Source of the DNA: Phormidium sp. OSCR | Lineage (GTDB): Bacteria > Cyanobacteriota > Cyanobacteriia > Cyanobacteriales > Geitlerinemataceae | Assembly (NCBI GenBank): GCA_001314905.1 | Contig: LJZT01000001.1 | Span: 1 to 37,073, forward strand | DNA: 37,073 nucleotides | Reading direction: 5' to 3' | In this document: in pieces, positions 8,614-15,823 of the stretch | How positions within the stretch are numbered: the stretch's first letter is position 1 | How the letters are laid out: each line of letters begins with the position of its first letter | Made by a program: the position numbers and the translations under genes | The notes under the pieces: model-generated | Databases searched by the model: none | Seen by the model: only the letters and a program-made list of their open reading frames with translations | What the model was told of the DNA's origin: nothing

Positions 8614-8633
8614 CCGGACGTTGGTCCGTCCGG
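8614..8633 (-). promoter_or_regulatory. Hairpin directly before the patU ribosome site
   Basis: CCGGACG and CGTCCGG form a perfect 7-bp stem around a 6-base loop. On the minus-strand transcript the 3' arm runs into the GGAG of the patU ribosome site. It lies in the 166-bp gap between hetZ and patU and could modulate patU translation or act as an RNA-processing or stability element. Confidence 0.5.
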
Positions 8634-8762
8634 TTCCTGATGGCGAGGTCTAGCTTCGAGATCTCAGACAAGGGGCCAGTTTGAGGCCGGTTTGAAGACT
8701 TGCCTCGATTGTCCCCCTTCAGCGAGATGTTTGTCACCCCATCGGCTTGACTGACGGCTTTT

Positions 8763-9905
8763 CTACTCATTGCGATAGTCCCAGGCCCGCTTGAGAAGCG
8801 TAAACCAACGTCGCTGGAGTTGCGAGAGACTGATTCCCAACTGTTGAGCCAAATCGTGATCGTCATCGCCGCGACGTTTCCCTTCAAGCAATATCAACTC
8901 ATCAGATTGACAAGTCTCGACGAACGCCTCCCATTCCGCCGTCGTCATCCCCAGATTGCGATCGAGATCCGCATCGAGCCATTGGTGAACTAACTCCCAG
9001 CGGTGGGATAGGGCAAATCGGATCAGATGGTACTTAAACCGTTGTTGTAAATAATCTCGCTGGCGGGGGTCTAACCCCAGGATGGCTTCAATCTCCCCGG
9101 CTGGCAAGTCCTGTAGCCGCAAGACAAAGTAGTCGGCACAAGCACTTTGATCATTCTCATCGAGGTAAGCAATCAGTTCCTCGATAATGCGGTTGCGCAA
9201 CAGATCATTGGTGGGATCTTGGGCGCGATCAACCATGCGATCGCGGACTTGAGCTAACGACGCTTCCCCCCAACTACTCCCCCCCTCATTGGGCTTACCA
9301 TCACTGGCTTGTTGTAAGTCAACGGAGTATTCAAGAGGCTGTTGCTGTGCAAAAGTCTGGGCGCGTAAAATCACTAACTGCTGACTACGTCCTCGATTGA
9401 GATGAATGCGCCGTTTCCCATAGCGTTCGGTAAACGCCAGATATTCAGCCAATTCCAGGAGCGATCGCGGCGAGTAGGTCGGCGGAAGTTGCGCTTCGCG
9501 ACGCAAAGCGTTAAGGGTTTCGACGTAAAACCCCTGTAGGAAATCCTCAATCAGTTGCAACCGCGCCCCATAACTCGACTGCACTGTTGGGGGCGTAATA
9601 TAGCGATAGACAATGGCGCTGAGGGTACTATGCAACTCCAAGCGCCCCCCTTCTGAGCCACGCCGATAATAATTGAGAACTTGTTGCAAGCGATGTTGTG
9701 CTAAATGATAGCCCCAGCCGAGCACATCACCGGAGCGTTGAATACGTTGACTTTGTTGACAGGTTCGCGTCACTTCCTCGGCAATGCGATTAGCGACGGT
9801 TTGGCAATGTTTGGGGCTGGCGCGAGTACCGGTTTGCAGTTGTTCGACTAACCATTGCACGAGGGAATCTGTCATGGAACTTTCGGGCGCTACTGGGCTA
9901 ACCAT
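8763..9905 (-). CDS. hetZ: HetZ, heterocyst/cell-pattern regulator
   Basis: 380 residues from ATG 9905. The protein matches the HetZ family by segments such as RLELHSTLSAIVYRYITPP, LIEDFLQGFY, TERYGKRRI and LDPRQRDYLQQRFKYHLIRF. The C-terminus (DLAQQLGISLSQLQRRW) looks like a helix-turn-helix. In Anabaena HetZ is an early DNA-binding regulator of heterocyst differentiation downstream of HetR, and the gene is kept in many filamentous strains without heterocysts. Upstream in-frame GTG 9908 and TTG 9911 are possible, as is the internal ATG 9875 (MTDSLVQ); none has a clear ribosome site. The gene is followed by patU. A second family member lies at 19844-21082. Confidence 0.85.
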   Translation of the reverse strand: MVSPVAPESSMTDSLVQWLVEQLQTGTRASPKHCQTVANRIAEEVTRTCQQSQRIQRSGDVLGWGYHLAQHRLQQVLNYYRRGSEGGRLELHSTLSAIVYRYITPPTVQSSYGARLQLIEDFLQGFYVETLNALRREAQLPPTYSPRSLLELAEYLAFTERYGKRRIHLNRGRSQQLVILRAQTFAQQQPLEYSVDLQQASDGKPNEGGSSWGEASLAQVRDRMVDRAQDPTNDLLRNRIIEELIAYLDENDQSACADYFVLRLQDLPAGEIEAILGLDPRQRDYLQQRFKYHLIRFALSHRWELVHQWLDADLDRNLGMTTAEWEAFVETCQSDELILLEGKRRGDDDHDLAQQLGISLSQLQRRWFTLLKRAWDYRNE

Positions 9906-9943
9906 CACCAAGAGTATTGAAACAGCATCAAGCCCAAATCCCC

Positions 9944-9960
9944 CAACCTGTCTAAGGTTG
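9944..9960. promoter_or_regulatory. 17-bp palindrome upstream of hetZ
   Basis: CAACCTGTCTAAGGTTG consists of perfect 6-bp arms around 5 bases and sits 39 bp before the hetZ ATG. As I remember it, the HetR site upstream of Anabaena hetP has the same 6+5+6 layout with arms GAGGGG/CCCCTC. The arm sequence here is different, so it may be an operator for HetR, HetZ or another dimeric regulator, or only an RNA hairpin in the leader. Confidence 0.45.
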
Positions 9961-10081
9961 AGCGATTGGCTTGGTCATGGTAGATGCTCCCTCAAGGGTT
10001 CAACTTAGATCACACCCATTCCGGGACAATCGGCTATCCTTCGGACTCAAAAGCTGGCGGTCGGTGTTTCTGTGTGGGAGA

Positions 10082-10174
10082 TGCAGGGAAAGTCAAACCC
10101 CTCGAACCTGAGAGTAGGTGTCTCGATCCGGGCTTTCGACTCCCTAGCGGTACTTGACTCGACTATTCCCTGCA
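10082..10174. ncRNA. Possible structured RNA in the hetZ upstream region
   Basis: TGCAGGGAA (10082-10090) pairs perfectly with TTCCCTGCA (10166-10174). Inside it AGTCAA (10091-10096) pairs with TTGACT (10154-10159), and smaller hairpins such as ACCT/AGGT follow. The result is a 93-base closed structure without coding potential. It could be a small RNA, a long hetZ leader structure (the hetZ transcript would run right to left through it) or the leader of nothing. The strand is undecided. It is not a tRNA although the minus strand contains GGTTCGA. Confidence 0.35.
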
Positions 10175-10229
10175 AGTTCCATTTCAGCGTCTCGTCGCCT
10201 GAGAAGGACCGATCGTGACGATTTTGGCG

Positions 10230-11480
10230 TCACAGTTCTTTGATCTGGCCAGTCTGCGATCGCCCTTGCGCCTCAAGACGACGTTCGAGTTGTTTAAGAA
10301 TCGGTATCATCAGGGCCACGCTCACGGCCAGAACCAGCCAGAAGCTGTTGGCGACGCTTTGGGAGCGATCCAGGGCGGCCCCGCCAAGGGGGGGTCCGAT
10401 CGCATAGCCAATGGCCCAACACAGGGAGTTAATCGATAGATACACCCCTCGCATCTCTTCGGGGGCTAATTCAACCACTAAGGCGGAAGCGGACGGGGTA
10501 TAGGAGATGGTGGCGATCGCCATCACCCCCAAGGCGACAATTGCCCAAATCAACGGATGACTGCTCACCCCAATCACCCAAACACTGACAAAGCTCAACG
10601 CCCAGATCCCACCGGAAATCATCAAGGCGTGAGCATGATTAAAGCGATTCAACCAACGGGCGATGGGCAATTGCAGAACCACGGACACCGCAATATGCCA
10701 AGCAAATAAGCCGCTAACAATTTTAGCCGGAAAACCGCCGCCTTCGGTTCCCGGAACGAAGTTACTGAGATACACCGGGAGAGCGGTGTGGTTTTGGGAA
10801 ATGTAGGTGGTAAAGAGGATATTGGCGGCGGCGTAGATTAAGAGGGTGCGATCGCCTAAAGCCCGCAACCAGGTTTTAATCGGGTTATCCCGGTGCAGTG
10901 TCTCGGAGACGGTTTCTCTCAAGGCTATGGCCAGCAGTAGGAAAAAGACCACATAGGAAATACCGTCAATGATAAACAAGAGACGATAGTCCTCGGTCCA
11001 TTCGACCCAAGCCCCCCCCAACACAATGCCAAATTCTAACCCCAGGCTATCGGCGAGACGGTTAATCGCATAGGTTTCTCGCCGCCGTTCGGGTTCGGTG
11101 AGATCGGCCACAATGGTTTCGGCGGCGGGCCAATATAGACCTAGCCCCAATCCATTCAGTAAACTGCCCAGCAGCAGGGTGGAGAAATCTTGGGTATTGG
11201 CCAGCATAAACGACCCTAACCCGGAGGAAACGGCCGACAACAGCAGAGTTCGTTTGCGGCCAAACCTAGGAGAATCGCACAGAGAACCACTGAGAACTCG
11301 CCCGACAATGCCGGTGATTGAGGCAGCACCAAGAGCGGTTCCCACCAGTGTCGCCGAAATTCCCACCTGGTTAACGAAGAAAATTGGCGCGTAAAAGAGG
11401 GTGAACCCTGTCCCAATTTGTGAAAGAAACCGTCCTAAAATCAGGATGCGGACTTGTTGACGGGCGCTAGTGTTTAGCAT
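10230..11480 (-). CDS. Major facilitator superfamily transporter A
   Basis: 416 residues with about 12 hydrophobic segments in two halves of six, the standard MFS length and layout. The loop between helices 2 and 3 carries a version of the MFS signature (GRVLSGSLCDSPRFGRKRTL). The segment LNGLGLGLYWPAAETIVADL and the second-half PSASALVVELAPEEMRGVY are typical of drug/metabolite exporters of the DHA type. The substrate cannot be told. ATG at 11480 is the start; no strong ribosome site is seen. It lies 65 bp downstream of another MFS gene on the same strand, so the two may form an operon, although they are only distant relatives. Confidence 0.85.
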   Translation of the reverse strand: MLNTSARQQVRILILGRFLSQIGTGFTLFYAPIFFVNQVGISATLVGTALGAASITGIVGRVLSGSLCDSPRFGRKRTLLLSAVSSGLGSFMLANTQDFSTLLLGSLLNGLGLGLYWPAAETIVADLTEPERRRETYAINRLADSLGLEFGIVLGGAWVEWTEDYRLLFIIDGISYVVFFLLLAIALRETVSETLHRDNPIKTWLRALGDRTLLIYAAANILFTTYISQNHTALPVYLSNFVPGTEGGGFPAKIVSGLFAWHIAVSVVLQLPIARWLNRFNHAHALMISGGIWALSFVSVWVIGVSSHPLIWAIVALGVMAIATISYTPSASALVVELAPEEMRGVYLSINSLCWAIGYAIGPPLGGAALDRSQSVANSFWLVLAVSVALMIPILKQLERRLEAQGRSQTGQIKEL

Positions 11481-11545
11481 AAAAACTCTATAATGTCAAC
11501 CCCTATTCTCCATCCTAACCGGGCAGGCTGAGACGCGTCAGACGC

Positions 11546-12799
11546 TCAAATGCCGCGATCTAAGGCATAGATATCCCGTTCTCGTCCTAGGGCAAAGCGC
11601 AAAGAGTGGGAGATATCTTTGCTGTTGCGGGTGATAAATAACAGCTCGGCGATCGCCGACAAAATAGCGGCAATAGCAAAGAGTTGGGCATAGCCGAGGG
11701 ACTCGGCGAAGGTTCCCAGAAGCGGGCCAGCGATGGCAATCCCGAGGTCAAAACCACCGATACAGAGGGAAAAGACCCGTCCTCGTTCTTGGCTTTGAGA
11801 GCGATCGCTCATCAGGGCGATGGTCGTCGGCAGCATGGTTCCGGCCGCCATCCCCTCGATCAGTCCTGCTAGGGCAAACATGAACGGGGTCTGGGCTTGC
11901 CATAACAGTACCATTGCTAGGAAATAGCAAATCAGAGCGCCACTGATAAACACACCCCGTCCCAGGCGATCGGAGGCTCGTCCCGTGAGTAAACGCATGG
12001 AAAAACTAGAGATGGCCGTCATGGTATAGAAAAAGCCGGGATTAAAGTTAACCCCAGTGTCTTGGATATACAGAGGCACAAAGGTGGTAATCGTCCCGAA
12101 AATCAAACCCACAATTAGCATCAATATGGCCGGAACCTGAATCCGGGGGCTGGCTAACATGGTCCAGAATCCCTCGGAGGGGGTGGCAGAGGCAGCCTTA
12201 GCGCGAGCTTCCTGGCGGTTGGGAGCGGGCGCGTTATCGAGAAATCCTGAACACAGAAGACTCACCAGTCCTAAACTGGCGGTCATCAGAAATAGGGATA
12301 AATACCCGAGTCCCTGTTGCACGAACCCTCCTAGGGCTGGCCCAATGGCTAATCCTAGGGGTGTGACCAAGCTCATATAGCCGATGAGTTCTCCTCGTTG
12401 CTTGGGAGGGGAGAGATCGGCGATTAAGGCACTGTAGGCGGTGGTGAAAGCGGCAATGCTGATGCCATGAAAGACCCGCAAGGCCATCAGTTCGGGGATG
12501 GAGTCGGCCAGGAGATAGCCGAGGGGGGCGATCGCCACCACGGTGGTTCCCACTCGCAACACTAACACTCGGCTGTGGTGGTCAGCCCAACGGCCTAGGG
12601 TGGGACGCGACAGCAGTAAGCCAATGGCAAAGGACCCCATCACCCAGCCAATTTGCTGTTGGCTGCCCCCGAGATCTTGGACGTAAAGCGGCAAAGTCGG
12701 CAACAGTGAGGCCATGCTGGACCAAAAGAAGAGACCTCCGACAAATAACAGGCTCAGATTCCGTTTTTGGGCGCGATCGAGGGATTGAAAAACTTGCAA
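11546..12799 (-). CDS. Major facilitator superfamily transporter B
   Basis: 417 residues with about 12 membrane segments. The loop 2-3 motif is GLLLSRPTLGRWADHHSRVL, and the matching loop in the second half is RLLTGRASDRLGRGVF, both MFS signatures. SALIADLSPPKQRGELIGY is typical of DHA/Bcr-type exporters. The best start is TTG at 12799, supported by AAGGA about eight bases upstream; no ATG is near. The substrate is unknown. It is the first gene of a minus-strand pair with transporter A. Confidence 0.85.
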   Translation of the reverse strand: MQVFQSLDRAQKRNLSLLFVGGLFFWSSMASLLPTLPLYVQDLGGSQQQIGWVMGSFAIGLLLSRPTLGRWADHHSRVLVLRVGTTVVAIAPLGYLLADSIPELMALRVFHGISIAAFTTAYSALIADLSPPKQRGELIGYMSLVTPLGLAIGPALGGFVQQGLGYLSLFLMTASLGLVSLLCSGFLDNAPAPNRQEARAKAASATPSEGFWTMLASPRIQVPAILMLIVGLIFGTITTFVPLYIQDTGVNFNPGFFYTMTAISSFSMRLLTGRASDRLGRGVFISGALICYFLAMVLLWQAQTPFMFALAGLIEGMAAGTMLPTTIALMSDRSQSQERGRVFSLCIGGFDLGIAIAGPLLGTFAESLGYAQLFAIAAILSAIAELLFITRNSKDISHSLRFALGRERDIYALDRGI

Positions 12800-13066
12800 A
12801 ACAACCGTCCTTGCTCTGGAATGGTACGAAAATTTCTAACCAGGACGATCGCCTTGGGGATAAGGCTCCGATGTGACTCTCGAATGGGAGTCTCGGCAGT
12901 CCGGGGCGATCGCCATAATTGTTCAAAATATGAATTTATGTTAACAAACTTCTCAGATGCGGACAGGTCGAGAATCATCCTGAGTAGACAACAGACTAGG
13001 CAACAGACTAGACAACAGGGCAGACAAAAAATGAATCCAATGGATACACTGGATTAGCGTCGATTC
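12800..13066. other. Divergent intergenic region
   Basis: 267 bp between the divergent MFS gene and the LSDAT gene. GACTC/GAGTC flanked by CCGA/TCGG makes a small hairpin around 12868-12896. HIP1-like GCGATCGCC sits at about 12905. A 12-bp tandem repeat is listed separately. No reliable promoter was picked. Confidence 0.4.
12985..13020. repeat. 12-bp tandem repeat, three copies
   Basis: TAGACAACAGAC, TAGGCAACAGAC and TAGACAACAGGG follow each other without gaps, with a partial fourth copy (CAGACAAAA). It lies upstream of the LSDAT-type gene. Copies differ by one or two bases. Confidence 0.85.
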
Positions 13067-13867
13067 TTGGGGCTAACCGGGAATCTTCAGCGGTTATCCT
13101 TTATCCTTGACCCTTTACTCGTGAAACTGAGTCACTTTTGCTTTAAGAATCAACAGACTGCCATAGGAAGTCAGATCGATCAATGGTCAGATCTGCAAGA
13201 ACTTCCTTACCAAATCGGAATTGCCACGGGCCAGCCGGTGTTGGTCTTAGTCGGCGGGGCCAGCAAGATGGAACCCGAGGCCTTGGACCGGTTACAACAG
13301 GTCTTTATGGACGTGTTAGCCCCGCTGATGCAACGTCTCAACGGAGTTGTCATCGATGGGGGAACGGATTGTGGTGTTATGCAGCTCATGGGTCAGGCCC
13401 GGCAGGAAATCGGTGCAACCTTCCCCCTGATTGGGGTTTGTGCCATCGGTACGGTGATGTTACCGGACGGAACCCCTCCCACCTCTCCAGACGCCGCTGA
13501 ACTTGAACCCCATCATAGTCATTTTGTTCTGGTTCCAGGAGATAACTGGGGGGCGGAAAGTCCCTGGCTGGCGAAACTCGCTACGGTCATCGCCGATGGC
13601 TCTGCGAGTTGTACGGTGGTCAGCAATGGCGGGGAGATTACTTGGCAAGATGTCGGCTGTAGTGTCGAGGAACAGCGCACCACCTTTGTCTTGGATGGGA
13701 GTGGTCGCACCGCTGATGCGATCGCGGCGGCCCTCAAGGGAGAGGACAGTGATCCGCGATCGCAGCCCCTAATCGCCTCTGGTTATCTCCAACGTCTGGC
13801 ACTTGGTGATGAGTTAGAGCAGTTACAGCAGATTTTGCACACCTGTCTAAAAGGCATCAAACGTTGA
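13067..13867 (+). CDS. LSDAT/SLOG-superfamily nucleotide-sensor-like protein
   Basis: Up to 266 residues. The core has PVLVLVGGASKMEPEALDRL, then VVIDGGTDCGVMQLMGQAR and later FPLIGVCAIGTVMLPDG. This Rossmann-like pattern (GGAS, DGGTxxGVM) is that of the LSDAT branch of the SLOG superfamily, the prokaryotic relatives of the TRPM N-terminal domain, proposed to bind nucleotide-derived ligands. The His-rich LEPHHSHFVLVPG precedes a second ligand loop. The frame opens after a stop at 13055. The only early starts are TTG 13067 and GTG 13121 (MKLSHFCF), and neither has a ribosome site, so the N-terminus is uncertain. No effector domain is attached and no partner gene is obvious. Confidence 0.7.
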   Translation: MGLTGNLQRLSFILDPLLVKLSHFCFKNQQTAIGSQIDQWSDLQELPYQIGIATGQPVLVLVGGASKMEPEALDRLQQVFMDVLAPLMQRLNGVVIDGGTDCGVMQLMGQARQEIGATFPLIGVCAIGTVMLPDGTPPTSPDAAELEPHHSHFVLVPGDNWGAESPWLAKLATVIADGSASCTVVSNGGEITWQDVGCSVEEQRTTFVLDGSGRTADAIAAALKGEDSDPRSQPLIASGYLQRLALGDELEQLQQILHTCLKGIKR

Positions 13868-13873
13868 AAATTG

Positions 13874-13902
13874 TTGATTTTGTATTGACAATCCTGTATA
13901 AC
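13874..13902 (+). promoter_or_regulatory. Candidate sigma-70 type promoter
   Basis: TTGATT (13874-13879) and TATAAC (13897-13902) are spaced by 17 bp. It would drive the small membrane protein at 14078 with a leader of about 170 bases. It begins just after the stop of the LSDAT gene. Confidence 0.45.
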
Positions 13903-14034
13903 TATGGTAAGGAAACAAGTGTAGAAGTTGTAGGCGTTTGTCCAAATTTCGAGCGATCACCCATTATCTTGGAAAAAAGACTCCCATCAACGATCGCCCG
14001 TCCTCAACTCAAAGTCCCCCCACCTCCTGCCTTC

Positions 14035-14069
14035 TATTCACTACTCACTATTCACTATTCACTACTCAC
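14035..14069. repeat. Heptamer repeat TAYTCAC, five copies
   Basis: TATTCAC, TACTCAC, TATTCAC, TATTCAC and TACTCAC run head to tail and end nine bases before the ATG at 14078. Short tandem heptamers of this kind (STRR) are known from filamentous cyanobacteria. It occupies the place where the ribosome site of the next gene should be. Confidence 0.9.
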
Positions 14070-14077
14070 CGTAACCT

Positions 14078-14395
14078 ATGCACTTCTGGGAATCCTTCTG
14101 GCAAACCCTAGTTACCGCCAGCCGGGCTAATCCTCCCCGCTTCGTGGAACTGCTGATGCTCAGTTTAGCCGTGCTGATGTTGCTATTGTGGCTGTGGCAA
14201 GATCAATGGCCCTATCTGTTGCTGAGCGCCAGTTACGTCCTCGGATCGGGGATGTCCCTGTGGGTTCGTGAGTGGATGGCTCCCCAGAGGGGCGATCGCC
14301 GCCGCCGCCTCAGCCGGGCCAGCGCCCTCCTAGGTCTAACCATTATGTTAATGCTCTTGAGTCTACAAGAACTCAGTCAGCAACTGACTCACTAG
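14078..14395 (+). CDS. Small membrane protein of unknown function
   Basis: 105 residues from ATG 14078 (MHFWESFWQTLVTASR). Three hydrophobic segments are visible: about 25-41, 45-62 and 83-98. A basic stretch, QRGDRRRRLSR, lies before the last one. I recognise no family. No ribosome site is visible because a heptamer repeat lies right upstream. The 3' end overlaps the convergent VOC gene by 23 bp, which supports neither gene being spurious but may couple their expression. Confidence 0.65.
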   Translation: MHFWESFWQTLVTASRANPPRFVELLMLSLAVLMLLLWLWQDQWPYLLLSASYVLGSGMSLWVREWMAPQRGDRRRRLSRASALLGLTIMLMLLSLQELSQQLTH

Positions 14396-14762
14396 CTCCT
14401 TGGTGGAGAATCAAGCGGTTGCCATCGGGATCATAACCATAGATTTCTCGACCATGGGAAGCCGTTATCAGAGACCCCGGCGGCGGGTAGCCCAAAGCCG
14501 TTAAATGGGCGATCGCCCCATAAATATCCTCAACCTCCAAACAGAGACTCATCGCCCCCGGCGGAAGCGGTTTAAACTCCGATGTCTGGGACGCTCCCGG
14601 CTGAAAAATCGCCAGCCGCAGTCCCGGGACTTGATACTCGGCATAAGTACCCGGAATCGCACTGTGGGGAGACTGGCCCAACAGGCGTGTGTAGAACTGC
14701 ACCAACGTCTCAACCTGCTGACTGGCTACAGTGACAAAACCATTACAAAGGCCAAGGCTCAT
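14373..14762 (-). CDS. VOC-superfamily protein (glyoxalase/dioxygenase fold)
   Basis: 129 residues from ATG 14762 (MSLGLCNGFVTVASQQVETL); a TTG two codons upstream is less likely. The pattern VxxFYTRLLG near the start, an AMSLCLEVEDIYGAIAHL middle and a REIYGYDPDGNRLILHQ end are those of glyoxalase I/bleomycin-resistance type VOC domains. The C-terminal 'DPDGNRLIL' strand is diagnostic. Members include lyases, dioxygenases and binding proteins, so the reaction cannot be told. One domain copy means the active protein would be a dimer. It is convergent with, and overlaps by 23 bp, the small membrane protein gene. Confidence 0.82.
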   Translation of the reverse strand: MSLGLCNGFVTVASQQVETLVQFYTRLLGQSPHSAIPGTYAEYQVPGLRLAIFQPGASQTSEFKPLPPGAMSLCLEVEDIYGAIAHLTALGYPPPGSLITASHGREIYGYDPDGNRLILHQGASESVAD

Positions 14763-14943
14763 CGTCAATCACACCCAAATGATAGTCCGAGACTTCATCT
14801 TAGCTTTAAAGTTCCCCATCAAATCTCTTAAAAATAACAAGTTTCTGTAAAGTCTGCCCCAATAGGATGACAGGCTGCGATGGATTTGGTTAGGCTTAAC
14901 CCATAACTAGAGTTGTCCCGAGTCCCATCCACCGAGAAATCCC

Positions 14944-15657
14944 ATGAATCGTCAAATCCTCGCCCTCAGTCTATCGCTTCCGCTACTCGGATTGGCTGGT
15001 TATGCACCTCAAGCCCAAGCCTTTACCGTTAACGGTCATCTCAATGGCGAACAGGCCTTTGAAGACTTAGGAGTCACCCCAGCCTGGGCCGCCGAGAGCC
15101 GCATTGGTGGCCAGAGCACTTACGAAATTGACATTCATGATGCGGATTGGAATGTTACCCAAAATGAGTTTGATTGGGTCAACGGAGCAGAGTATAACTT
15201 TTCCTTGACGTTTGATGGCAGTCAACTGATTTATGACGTTGCCGGTGTTAGTGTCACTCAAACAGTGAGCCAAAATAACTTTTCTGACTTACTAATTCGC
15301 ACCACAGCGCGTCAAACCGGCGACAGTGCTGAAGTGAAAAACCTCTTTCTCAGCGATGCTAATGGGAGCAGTGCTATTAGCGAAACCTCATTTTTCGGAT
15401 GTGAAGATGCTAGCGGTTGTGACTATGGGAACTCCTCCCAGTATCTCCAAATTTCCGACCTCTCAGGTCCGTTTACCCTAACCGGAACCTCCGTCTTTTC
15501 CTGGGAAGGCAATCGCCCCGAACAGTCGAAACTCGCCTATCAAATTAAACTCGTTGAAGGCGATGACCCTCAGCCAGTGCCTGAACCCGCCTCCATTCTG
15601 GGATTAGGAGTCATTGCTGGCTGTGCCAGTCAACTCAAACGCCGTCGCAATGGCTAA
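14944..15657 (+). CDS. PEP-CTERM sorting-signal protein, function unknown
   Basis: 237 residues. A signal peptide (MNRQILALSLSLPLLGLAGY to AQA) is followed by a beta-rich secreted body of about 180 residues with two Cys near each other (FGCEDASGCDYG) that could form a disulfide. The C-terminus is VPEPASILGLGVIAGCASQL and a KRRRNG tail, a textbook PEP-CTERM signal. It should be exported and processed by an exosortase-like enzyme, none of which is encoded here. The ribosome site is weak. A strong terminator follows 70 bp after the stop, so the gene is probably a single transcription unit. Confidence 0.88.
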   Translation: MNRQILALSLSLPLLGLAGYAPQAQAFTVNGHLNGEQAFEDLGVTPAWAAESRIGGQSTYEIDIHDADWNVTQNEFDWVNGAEYNFSLTFDGSQLIYDVAGVSVTQTVSQNNFSDLLIRTTARQTGDSAEVKNLFLSDANGSSAISETSFFGCEDASGCDYGNSSQYLQISDLSGPFTLTGTSVFSWEGNRPEQSKLAYQIKLVEGDDPQPVPEPASILGLGVIAGCASQLKRRRNG

Positions 15658-15726
15658 GAGTTCGGCCACCTCCAAAATTTCGTTCAACTCTCGTTCAACT
15701 CTCGATTCTCTCTTCGTTGTTTTTTG

Positions 15727-15756
15727 CCCCCCACGCTCAATTGTGGGGGGTTTTTT
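15727..15756 (+). terminator. Rho-independent terminator after the PEP-CTERM gene
   Basis: CCCCCCAC (15727-15734) and GTGGGGGG (15743-15750) form a perfect 8-bp stem around 8 bases, followed directly by six T (15751-15756). It ends the transcript of the gene at 14944-15657. Confidence 0.93.
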
Positions 15757-15823
15757 CGGCCGTCCGAGGGGTGAAACCTAGATAATAGAACCAGCATCCC
15801 TGACCTTCGAGATCCGAGCAACG

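Larger units (their letters stand above)
9906..10229. other. hetZ upstream region
   Basis: 324 bp between hetZ and the next minus-strand gene's stop. It has no gene of its own. It holds the 17-bp palindrome and the 93-base inverted structure listed separately. The hetZ promoter must lie here or further upstream, but I could not pick a convincing -35/-10 pair. Confidence 0.5.

Noticed and set aside
8597-8887. N-terminal extension of patU
   Set aside because: Residues look non-conserved and run into hetZ; a good ribosome site precedes ATG 8596.
10082-10174. A tRNA gene
   Set aside because: The minus strand has GGTTCGA and a paired end, but no D-arm, anticodon arm or normal acceptor spacing could be drawn.
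13886-13902. TTGACA with TATAAC as a promoter pair
   Set aside because: The spacing is only about five bases; TTGATT at 17 bp is preferred.
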